Shown here in pieces: positions 57,475-64,000 of a stretch of 64,000 bases of DNA. The position numbers and the translations under genes were made by a program. The stretch is taken from contig NZ_GL379591.1 of the NCBI RefSeq assembly GCF_000143625.1, positions 150,150 through 214,149 on the forward strand, written 5' to 3'. This DNA is from Candidatus Regiella insecticola LSR1 (GTDB lineage Bacteria > Pseudomonadota > Gammaproteobacteria > Enterobacterales > Enterobacteriaceae). Numbering within the stretch: position 1 is the stretch's first letter; each line of letters starts with the position of its first letter. The notes under the pieces are model-generated. The model was not told the DNA's origin and ran no database searches. It worked only from the letters and a program-made list of their open reading frames with translations.

Positions 57475-57550
57475 GGTGAGTCATACGGGACTCGAGCCCA
57501 CAACCAAAGGTTTATAACACAACTGCCTCTGCCAACTGAGCTAACAACCC
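57475..57550 (-). pseudogene. Degenerate tRNA (tRNA-Lys-like)
   Basis: Minus strand begins GGGTTGTTAGCTCAGTTGGC and ends ATGACTCACC(T). The acceptor arms pair with three G-U wobbles, and D-loop AGTTGGCA and T-loop CTCGAGT are recognisable. One extra base sits in the D stem (GAGGC), two mismatches in the anticodon stem, and the anticodon position reads TAT. It lines up best with tRNA-Lys. Probably a dead copy, perhaps brought by a phage or left as an attachment-site scar. Confidence 0.5.
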
Positions 57551-57558
57551 ACACAAGA

Positions 57559-58150
57559 TTAAAAGGGGATTTTAAGGACGGCAAGAATCACACCAACAGC
57601 AACCACTAGCATACCACCGAGCTTGATGGTTGTTTGCATGCCGCTCTTTTCGATATCCTTACGCATTAGGGACATTTCAGTCATGAAATCTTTGCGTACA
57701 TCGGCTATCTTGGCATCGGTCTTCTCGAAACGTGCCGTCATATGCCGTCATATCTTTACGAACATCGGCTATCTCAGCAGACAACTCTTTATGGACTGAG
57801 ACTATTTTAGCGTCAGTTTTTTCAAAGTTATCATCAACTTTTTCGAATCGAGTTTCCATGTCTTTGTGAACACAGGCTATCTGAGCATCGGTCTTCTCGA
57901 AACGGGCTTCCATGTCTTTACGGATACCAACAATTTCAGCCGATAGGTTTCTGTGGCTATCGGTTATATGGATAGTCAAGTCCTTACGAAGGTCTTCAAG
58001 ATCACGTTTAGTGGCCACATCAGCAACTTCGTGAGATTTACGCACGGCTAAAGAAAGCGCTTTCGCCTGCTCTGTACGAAAACCAGCATTTTCAAGCGTT
58101 TCGACAAATTCTTGTGTATCAAATGCGACCTGAGCAATTACGACGTTCTC
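57559..58150 (-). pseudogene. DUF1640-like coiled-coil membrane protein broken by a 10-bp duplication
   Basis: Minus strand. VAFDTQEFVETLENAGFRTE then QAKALSLAVRKSHEVADVAT, KRDLEDLRKDL is the DUF1640 start; repeated coiled-coil units (RFEKTDAQIACVHKDM, RFEKVDDNFEKTDAKI) follow and a C-terminal membrane span (GMLVVAVGVILAVLKIPF) ends it. The 10-mer GCCGTCATAT is duplicated in tandem (57734-57743, 57744-57753), shifting the frame; without one copy the protein is continuous. The start codon region has RBS GAGGAGA but no ATG (GTA/ATT at the expected place). Confidence 0.75.
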
Positions 58151-58159
58151 CTCAATGCG

Positions 58160-58654
58160 TTTGGCTTAGTTTAACCGATAAGTCCGTTAACCTGCAAAGG
58201 TTCAATGATTAACCAGGCCTGCATCATTATTCACAACAAAACATCATTTCACTACGGAGAGTTAAAGTAAACCTGCCCGTTGTTGCTGGCGTTGAAGTCA
58301 CCACTGACGAATTTAACCTTATATTTGAATACCATTCATAAAGAGAATGGTGAAGGAAACTATAAACGTCCTTTAATAAAAGCTTGTGACAACACAAACT
58401 CAATAATTATTGATGGCAGAATTTAGAGATTAACTTATTGAAAAATCATCAAAGCCCGAAATTATAGCTTAAGTGTTATAAATTGATTTAAAATAGAGGT
58501 TCAGAGAAGACATCAACCCTCTGACACTAACAGGAAGCTAAGGAAAACGTGCTGATTTAGTGCAAAGATTGACGATCACCCAATCCTAGGTCAAGCCCCC
58601 TATTCTCAATGTGCTGGGACTCCATTTATCGCTATCATTTGAGAAGGTTTTCTC
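58160..58654. other. Decayed phage sequence
   Basis: Short frames such as VNLPVVAGVEVTTDEFNL (58269-58322) and NTIHKENGEGNYKRPLIKAC (near 58330-58390) resemble the start of phage KilA-N proteins in two frames. The IS630-like end motif GTGTTATAAATTGA recurs at 58472. Otherwise nothing supported. Confidence 0.4.
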
Positions 58655-59192
58655 ATGCTAAATAATGTAGTCATTATCGATAATATCATTGTTCGCCAGG
58701 ATGTTTTCGAGCGTTATTGCCTGAGTGATTTGCACAAAGCCGCGGATAAGCAAGACAGACACCAACCTGCTTTCTAACTCCACAATGAGCAAACCGTTTA
58801 ATTAATAAGCGATTTGCAAAAATACAACTCGACCAGAATTGAACTCACCGATGTTATCCGTGGTGGCTCTGAACAGGAAACTTTTGCCTATAAAGAACTG
58901 ATTTACGCCTATGCGATGTGGATCAGTGCTGCTTTCAACCTCAAGGTTATCCGCACGTTTGATAAGGCAGTCATCGGGAACGTTCAGCCTCTCATCGATC
59001 AGGTTTAGGTCGGACTGGATTTCATCAATTTTGCTAAACAAGCATTCCGTCTGACACCATCTGCTGTACTGGGGTCACTCAAGCAGCTTCAAACGGCATG
59101 TGGTTTACCTAATAGGCTTCCTGCGTATGCGATTGATGCACCAGATGGCAAAAACTCCAGCGAAGATACTGGCTTATTGAAATACTGGCGCT
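58655..59192 (+). pseudogene. KilA-N domain phage antirepressor-like gene with stops
   Basis: MLNNVVIIDNIIVRQDVFER, YCLSDLHKAADKQDRHQPAF, then two stops (near 58778 and 58799), SDLQKYNSTRIELTDVIRGG, ELIYAYAMWISAAFNLKVIR, a further stop at 59006, and FRLTPSAVLGSLKQLQTACG. KilA-N proteins in prophages act as antirepressors or DNA-binding regulators. Three stops make this copy dead. Confidence 0.75.
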
Positions 59193-59199
59193 GAACCAC

Positions 59200-59485
59200 C
59201 AGAGTCCGGTTACAAGCGTCTGCAGCTCCTTGACATCGTTGAAAGAGCGTCACGCCCCAGTACCAAAACCTCAGACGAGGAGAAATGCTATTGGTCGATG
59301 ACGGAAAGGGGTTTGCGATTTGGCAAGAATCTGAACGATCCGGTCAACCTTCAGCAAACCATTCTGATCAACCCAAGGAATACATCCATGATAACTCTTT
59401 CATTACGGGCGGAATCGTCATGGCGGTTGCTCACGTGAAAGACGTACTGTTAGACAGCATCGTCTCCGGCCTTCGCACCCGTTAG
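59200..59485 (+). pseudogene. ANT-type antirepressor C-terminal fragment
   Basis: One frame reads CYWSMTERGLRFGKNLNDPV, NLQQTI, the pattern (T-x-KGLRxGKN-x-x-x-P) at the end of phage antirepressor proteins. A second frame (59285-59485, MLLVDDGKGFAIWQESER to SGLRTR) is longer but has no recognised match; which one is used is unclear. Confidence 0.45.
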
Positions 59486-59526
59486 CATAATTTTATCAAT
59501 ACATTACGTCAGAAAGGTGATCCAAC

Positions 59527-59658
59527 ATGCGTTATCACATCGAGAGCAACGTCCTACTCATCCGTATTCAAGGCAAGACCCTGCGCTTTACCAACACCGA
59601 TGAAGGTTATCGCCAGATGATTCAAGTATTTTATCAAAGTAAAGCTGTATCAACATGA
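59527..59658 (+). CDS. 43-residue phage protein
   Basis: MRYHIESNVLLIRIQGKTLR then FTNTDEGYRQMIQVFYQSKA, VST. RBS AAGGTGATCC precedes the ATG. It overlaps the next small ORF by four bases (ATGA). Typical of small early prophage genes near int; function unknown. Confidence 0.55.
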   Translation: MRYHIESNVLLIRIQGKTLRFTNTDEGYRQMIQVFYQSKAVST

Positions 59659-59747
59659 TAGACCAGAATATCCGTGAAGCAAGAAAGATCATTCACGTTT
59701 TCTATGACAGAAAGGCGGAACTGCAGAGCATAACAGAGACGGTGTAA
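59655..59747 (+). CDS. 30-residue phage peptide
   Basis: MIDQNIREARKIIHVFYDRK then AELQSITETV. The start overlaps the previous stop, which suggests translational coupling. Helical by composition; no family recognised. Confidence 0.4.
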   Translation: MIDQNIREARKIIHVFYDRKAELQSITETV

Positions 59748-59886
59748 TCAACGTTAACTGCATGCCTTAATAAGATCCCATCTCCAAGCAAACAGGCTAC
59801 CTCACGGCAATTCGTCCTGCACATGCACACGGCGAGACTGAGGCTTTGCCATATTTGATCGGCTCACAATAAGCAGAGGTAATCCA

Positions 59887-60255
59887 GTGAAAAAACAATC
59901 ACTCACACGGCATGAAGCCGCTTTAATTGTCGGCGTATCCCGCCCCACGTTATCGCAGTGGGTTAAATCGGGAAGAATTCAAGCAACACGTAAAGATCCA
60001 ACCAAAAAGAAGTCTCCCTACCTGTTCACCCTGCAAACCTGTCTTGCTGCATTGAACAATCCGATCCACACTGTCGCCGTGAGCGACGGCAGGTTGCACG
60101 AGGAGAAATTATGTCAATCTTCCGCAGAGGAAAAATATGGTACGCGAGCTACTCGTTACCGGAAGGCAAGCGAATTAAAGAATCTCTTGGCACAGAGGAC
60201 AAGCGGCAAGCTCAGGAATTGCACGATAAACGAAAAGCTGAATTGTGGAGAATAG
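59887..60255 (+). CDS. Excisionase-like HTH protein
   Basis: 122 residues from a GTG preceded by AGAGG. Residues 3-35 ([20 protein letters not shown] then [16 protein letters not shown]) form a MerR/excisionase-type HTH. The C-terminal ~45 residues run in another frame over the integrase start and look unselected, so the functional domain may be only the first ~75 residues. Such proteins direct excision or regulate the integrase; the overlap (145 bases) is unusually long. Confidence 0.65.
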   Translation: MKKQSLTRHEAALIVGVSRPTLSQWVKSGRIQATRKDPTKKKSPYLFTLQTCLAALNNPIHTVAVSDGRLHEEKLCQSSAEEKYGTRATRYRKASELKNLLAQRTSGKLRNCTINEKLNCGE

Positions 60256-61253
60256 ACAAGCTGGATAATCTCCCTGAGGTGACTCTTGAAGAAGCTTGCT
60301 TACGCTGGTTAGAGGAAAAGGCCGACAAAAAATCGCTTGATGATGACAAAAGCCGGATGGGATTTTGGCTGTTGCATTTTGAAGGTGTAAAGCTTAAGGA
60401 GTTGACTGAAGCCAGGATCTACGCGGCAATAAGCAAAATGACGAACCGTCGCTATGCTGAAAACTGGCGACTACAATCTGAGGCAATGGTAAGAAAAGGT
60501 CAGAAGGCACCGGAATATCAGGAAAAAGCAGTCACCCTCTCGACTAAAGCTAAACATCTTGCATTAATGAAGTCACTGCTGCGTACTGCCGAACGAGACT
60601 GGAAGTGGCTTGAAAAAGCGCCCGTTATCAAAGTGCCACAAGTGAAAAATAAACGTATTCGATGGCTTAAACCCGCAGAAGCGCAACGACTGATTGATGA
60701 ATGCCCAGAGCCGTTAAAGTCGGTGGTCAAATTTGCACTGGCTACAGGTCTTCGCCGTTCCAATATCATTAACCTGGAATGGAAGCAGATTGACATGCCA
60801 CGCCGCGTGGCATGGATTAATCCTGAAGACAGCAAATCTGGTCAGGCTATTGGGGTAGCCCTCAATGAGACGTCCTGCAAAATTCTCCGCGATCAAATAG
60901 GAAAACACCACACATGGGTATTTGTGTATACGGAAGCGAAAACCCGCACGGATGGCACACTAACGCCCTCCGTGCGGAAGATGCGTGTCGATGCTAACTC
61001 GGCGTGGAAGCAGGCATTGAAGCGAGCAGGGATAGAAGCATTCCGTTTTCATGATTTGAGACACACTTGGGCAAGCTGGCTGATACAGGCGGGCGTTCCC
61101 CTGTCTGTTTTACAAGAAATGGGGGGATGGGAGTCAATCGACATGGTACGGAGGTATGCCCACCTTTCCCCTCGTCATTTGACTGAACACGCCAAGCACA
61201 TTGACGCTATTTTTGATAATGATGTCCCAAATCTGTCCCATACCTGTAAATAA
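60111..61253 (+). CDS. Tyrosine-recombinase prophage integrase (DLP12 IntD-like)
   Basis: 380 residues; RBS GAGGAG before ATG. The start [20 protein letters not shown] and much of the length follow E. coli DLP12 IntD. Catalytic motifs: R in [17 protein letters not shown]-x-x-R in [16 protein letters not shown] in MGGWESIDM and the Tyr in VRRYAHLSP. The gene is intact and points at tRNA-Arg, whose 3' end begins 36 bases downstream; DLP12 uses the same tRNA (argU). It marks the right end of the prophage relic. Confidence 0.95.
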   Translation: MSIFRRGKIWYASYSLPEGKRIKESLGTEDKRQAQELHDKRKAELWRIDKLDNLPEVTLEEACLRWLEEKADKKSLDDDKSRMGFWLLHFEGVKLKELTEARIYAAISKMTNRRYAENWRLQSEAMVRKGQKAPEYQEKAVTLSTKAKHLALMKSLLRTAERDWKWLEKAPVIKVPQVKNKRIRWLKPAEAQRLIDECPEPLKSVVKFALATGLRRSNIINLEWKQIDMPRRVAWINPEDSKSGQAIGVALNETSCKILRDQIGKHHTWVFVYTEAKTRTDGTLTPSVRKMRVDANSAWKQALKRAGIEAFRFHDLRHTWASWLIQAGVPLSVLQEMGGWESIDMVRRYAHLSPRHLTEHAKHIDAIFDNDVPNLSHTCK

Positions 61254-61288
61254 GCGGGGAGGAAGAAAACCTAAGTCTTTGATATTAT

Positions 61289-61365
61289 TGGTGCGCCCTG
61301 CAGGATTCGAACCTGCGGCCTACGGCTTAGAAGGCCGTTGCTCTATCCAGCTGAGCTAAGGGCGC
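61289..61365 (-). tRNA. argU: tRNA-Arg (anticodon UCU), argU-like
   Basis: Minus strand, 77 bases with encoded CCA: acceptor GCGCCCT/AGGGCGC, D-loop AGCTGGATA, anticodon loop CTTCTAA giving UCU, T-loop TTCGAAT. It matches E. coli argU closely. The 3' half adjoining the integrase gene is the probable attachment site. The tRNA is intact, as expected since the integrating phage restores the gene end. UCU-Arg reads the rare codon AGA. Confidence 0.97.
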
Positions 61366-61543
61366 GTGTGACCTTGGGGCAGGATTATACGGGCAGCGCT
61401 TCTTGAGTCAATGTTTTTCATCTTACAATTTAGCCTCTGTCTATTTTTTCTTAAATTAATTACTATTCTAAACCTGACAGCACAGCTTGCTTCTGACAAA
61501 ATAGATTTATTCTCGCTTTTTTAATTAATGGATCCCTCAGTCG
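61366..61543 (+). promoter_or_regulatory. folD upstream region
   Basis: 178 bases between tRNA-Arg and folD, AT-rich from 61430 on. No distinct promoter could be fixed; RBS for folD is weak (CCCTCAG). Confidence 0.35.
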
Positions 61544-62419
61544 ATGTCAGCAAAAATTATTGACGGTAAAATGATTTCTCAAGAAATAAAAAATAATATC
61601 GCCAAATCGGTAAAACAGCGCGTAGCTGAAGCTAAACGCCGTCCAGGCTTGGCAGTGGTATTGGTTGGCGCAAATCCAGCGTCACAAATTTATGTCGGTA
61701 GTAAAGTAAAAGCCTGTGAGGAAGTCGATTTTTTTTCTTCTCTGTACGATTTACCTGAAAGTACCACTGAGGCTGAACTATTAGCGAAGATTGATGAACT
61801 GAATCAAGATGATAAAATTGATGGTATCTTGATTCAGTTGCCCCTCCCTGCCCGCATTGATAATGCTACCATCTTAGAACGTATTCACCCCGCTAAAGAC
61901 GTTGATGGTTTTCATCCTTATAATATTGGTAGTTTATGTCAAAGAAAGCCTAAACTACGCCCCTGCACACCTCGTGGCATCATGACGTTATTAGAAAAAA
62001 GTAAAATTGATATAAAAGGCATGCATGCCGTAGTGGTTGGTGCATCGAATATCGTCGGTCGCCCTATGAGTTTAGAACTTTTGCTTGCCGGTTGTACCAC
62101 TACCGTCACGCATAGACACACGACTAATCTTAGACAACATGTTGAAACTGCTGATTTGTTAATTGTCGCTGTGGGTAATCCTGGCATTATCTTAAGTGAA
62201 TGGATCAAGCCAGGCGCCATCGTGATTGACGTTGGGATCAATCGTGTTAATGATAAAATCGTCGGTGATGTTGAATTTGCGACCGCACAACAGCGAGCAG
62301 GTTGGATCACCCCAGTGCCGGGGGGAGTTGGGCCAATGACAGTTGCCACACTGATGCAAAATACTTTACAAGCCTGTGAGCAATACTACGATATCAATAA
62401 TCAAGCATTAATTAGATAA
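61544..62419 (+). CDS. folD: FolD, methylenetetrahydrofolate dehydrogenase/cyclohydrolase
   Basis: 291 residues, the usual length. Family hallmarks: [11 protein letters not shown] with the catalytic Tyr and Lys (about 50 and 54), [24 protein letters not shown] with the substrate-binding Asp, RPCTPRGIM, the NADP loop [13 protein letters not shown], and [15 protein letters not shown]. The enzyme interconverts 5,10-methylene- and 10-formyl-THF for purine and formyl-Met supply. It is undamaged, as expected for a core gene. In E. coli folD also lies near argU and the DLP12 prophage, so gene order is conserved here. Confidence 0.98.
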   Translation: MSAKIIDGKMISQEIKNNIAKSVKQRVAEAKRRPGLAVVLVGANPASQIYVGSKVKACEEVDFFSSLYDLPESTTEAELLAKIDELNQDDKIDGILIQLPLPARIDNATILERIHPAKDVDGFHPYNIGSLCQRKPKLRPCTPRGIMTLLEKSKIDIKGMHAVVVGASNIVGRPMSLELLLAGCTTTVTHRHTTNLRQHVETADLLIVAVGNPGIILSEWIKPGAIVIDVGINRVNDKIVGDVEFATAQQRAGWITPVPGGVGPMTVATLMQNTLQACEQYYDINNQALIR

Positions 62420-62925
62420 CGTGGCCACATAGCCGAATCAAATTAAACTGACTTGGCTATATACCCAATGAATTTCGAGTTACGGCAAGGCGGCAAGGGG
62501 GTGAGACCGATGAGCGTAGACATACTACGTGATTCGGCGAGCGCCCGCAGTCAACGCCGCCGTAACTTGAAAGGCGAAGGGTATAAGCTTTTAAGCTAGG
62601 CGGAATCGTCTATATTTAGCAGCAAATCATTCACTTCGAGGTACCTTATATCTTTAGAGCCTATTCGAAATCTTCTTTAAGCGGTGCTTAGACGAGGAAA
62701 AAACGAGCGAAAAAGCGCAGTTTACATTACAGTAAATGAGCATTTTGAGCTCGTTTTTGACAAAAGACTTCTTGCAAAACCAGAGCGAGAGGTGCGAAGT
62801 CAAAACACCCGAAGCACAGCAACCGCGGTGTATATCCACCGTCTTTCAAGTTAAAGGGGGCGCGTGAGCCGATGACGCAGAACAACGCGGCGGGGGCTTC
62901 AAAGGTGAAGTGTATACACAACAAT
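62420..62925. repeat. Intergenic palindromic repeats after folD
   Basis: 62459-62585 has inverted ends (TATACCCAATGAATTTCGAG, GTTACGGC and inverse GCCGTAACTTGAAAGG, CGAAGGGTATA), a dispersed-repeat design common in Enterobacterales. AGCC..GGCT (62431-62458) contains the motif AATCAAATTAAACTG also found at 52586. A third part (62660-62920) with CACCGTCTTTCAAGTT resembles the same repeat class. No gene seen. Confidence 0.6.
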
Positions 62926-63809
62926 AGACCTCTTCGGAAACTAGCATTCATGAGGAATTTTGGTAAAACACTCCTGAACAAGGAGCCGCCATGAAATATG
63001 AAGTAATAAAAGTACTGGAAGAGGAAAAATTTCGTCGCTTAACGGGTGTTAAACGCAGTACATTTGAAAAGATGATAAAGATATTGAATGAAGCAGATAA
63101 GAGTAAGCAAGGGAAAGGAGGTCGGAAACCCAAGCGGGGTTTAGAAGAGCGCTTATTAATGGCACTGGAGTATATACGAGAATATCGCACTTATTTTCAT
63201 GTCAGCCAAAGCTATGGCGTGAGTGAGAGCACATGCTATGAAACGATTAAATGGATAGAGAATACGCTAATAAAGCATCCTGATTTTGCCCTACCTGGAC
63301 GCAAAGCTGTATTAAAAAGGGATAGGGAGTATGAGCTGGTTCTTATTGATGCCACAGAAACGCCGATTGAACGTCCCCAAAAAAACAAAAGCCGTTTTAC
63401 TCAGGAAAAAAGAAACGACACACCTTAAAAACACAAGTGCTCGTTGATAAAAAAAGTAAAGCAGTCATCTGTACAAGCTTTACGAATGGGAGGCGCCATG
63501 ATTTTAGGTTGTTTAAGGAGTCTGGTGTGCGAATACATCCTGACATCAAAACAGTTACCGATACAGGTTACCAAGGGCTTGGCAAGATTCATTCAAACTC
63601 GGCGTTGCCTAAGAAAAAGACAAAGAAAAATCCCTTAACAAAAGAAGATAAACGCAACAATCGTGCGTTATCAAGCCAGCGTGTATTAAACGAACATGTC
63701 ATTGGTATGATTAAAAGATTTAAAATTGTATCAGACCGTTATCGAAACAGGCGAAAACGTTTTGGATTAAGATTTAATCTGATTGCTGCAATTTATAATA
63801 TGGAAATTA
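62926..63809 (+). mobile_element. ISL2-type IS, copy 5, right end deleted
   Basis: Left end and flank AAT are as in the other copies, but similarity stops at 63809, 28 bases before the normal right end, so the right inverted repeat is missing. It is joined there to eCIS baseplate-gene sequence. It cannot transpose on its own ends. Confidence 0.9.
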
Positions 63810-63847
63810 CCCCGACAATGCCAATAGCGAACCTTTTTTGCCGTTGA
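62991..63847 (+). CDS. ISL2-type transposase with altered C-terminus (copy 5)
   Basis: The first frame and slippery heptamer (63380-63386) are as in other copies. The second frame runs past the lost end into foreign sequence: the usual final R is replaced by TPTMPIANLFCR. The catalytic residues are kept, so it could act in trans on other copies. Confidence 0.8.
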
Positions 63848-64000
63848 AACCCAAGGCTCCGCGTGATTTGCTGGAAGCAATCAAAGCCTATTTAAGCCAG
63901 TATATTTCCCCTTTCGTTGATTTGGAAGTGAAAAATCCAAGCTATGAACAAATAAAATACTCTGTCACTGTTTGCTTTAAAAAGCCGATGAACCCGGTAA
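63810..64000 (+). pseudogene. Second, frameshifted copy of part of the eCIS baseplate J-type gene
   Basis: From 63810 the sequence repeats 7001 onward base for base as far as I can read, up to the window edge, except that the A-run at 7170-7175 (six A) has five A here (around 63979), which breaks the frame. It begins abruptly at the IS junction inside the gene. Confidence 0.9.

Overview
The window reads as a piece of the chromosome of a gamma-proteobacterial, Enterobacterales-type host-associated bacterium in a phase of genome decay. The evidence is an enterobacterial folD, a tRNA-Arg(UCU) beside a DLP12-type integrase (the argU/intD arrangement of E. coli), a YbaL-type antiporter relic, and an exceptional load of insertion sequences and pseudogenes. 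An aphid or other insect secondary symbiont (Regiella, Hamiltonella, Fukatsuia or a relative) is my inference; no species can be fixed from the sequence alone.

Region 1 (1-18.9 kb) is the 3' two-thirds of an extracellular contractile injection system (eCIS; Afp/PVC type), all on the + strand: the end of a LysM adaptor, VgrG-like spike, gp25, PAAR tip, a giant gp6/J-type baseplate protein, a fibre with an S74 self-cleaving chaperone, a small coiled-coil protein, a gp7-like baseplate protein, tape measure, AAA+ ATPase and tail terminator. It ends with a probable cargo toxin: a DUF4157 leader fused to a DRGH-like nuclease, with a tail of tandem repeats that spill past its stop codon. All machine genes present are open.

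Region 2 (18.9-46.9 kb) is a graveyard of mobile DNA. It holds four of five copies of one IS5-family (ISL2-type) element with an A_AAA_AAC frameshift signal and 3-bp target duplications. It also has ISL3, IS3, IS6, IS21, IS30-like HTH, IS110, IS481, IS630, IS5 and IS200/IS605 pieces and a group II intron. Between them lie broken host genes (NRPS carrier-thioesterase, ybaL, hns-like, a lipase) and a few apparently whole ones: HigBA, an Rpn-family nuclease, phage spanins and an unusual spanin-endolysin chimera.

Region 3 (47-61.3 kb) is a lambdoid prophage relic: replication genes (O and DnaC-like), divergent Cro/CI, KilA-N antirepressor fragments, small phage ORFs, an excisionase-like gene and integrase next to tRNA-Arg. 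Inside it is a repeated regulatory module. A short GerE-type HTH protein is followed by a roughly 32-residue single-span membrane peptide; one unit also leads into a PAS-LuxR regulator. A third copy sits at 22.0-22.8 kb.

Region 4 (61.5-64 kb) is folD, palindromic intergenic repeats, and a fifth ISL2-type IS that has lost its right end and is joined to a second, frameshifted copy of part of the eCIS baseplate gene. Part of the eCIS locus has therefore been duplicated or rearranged through IS activity.
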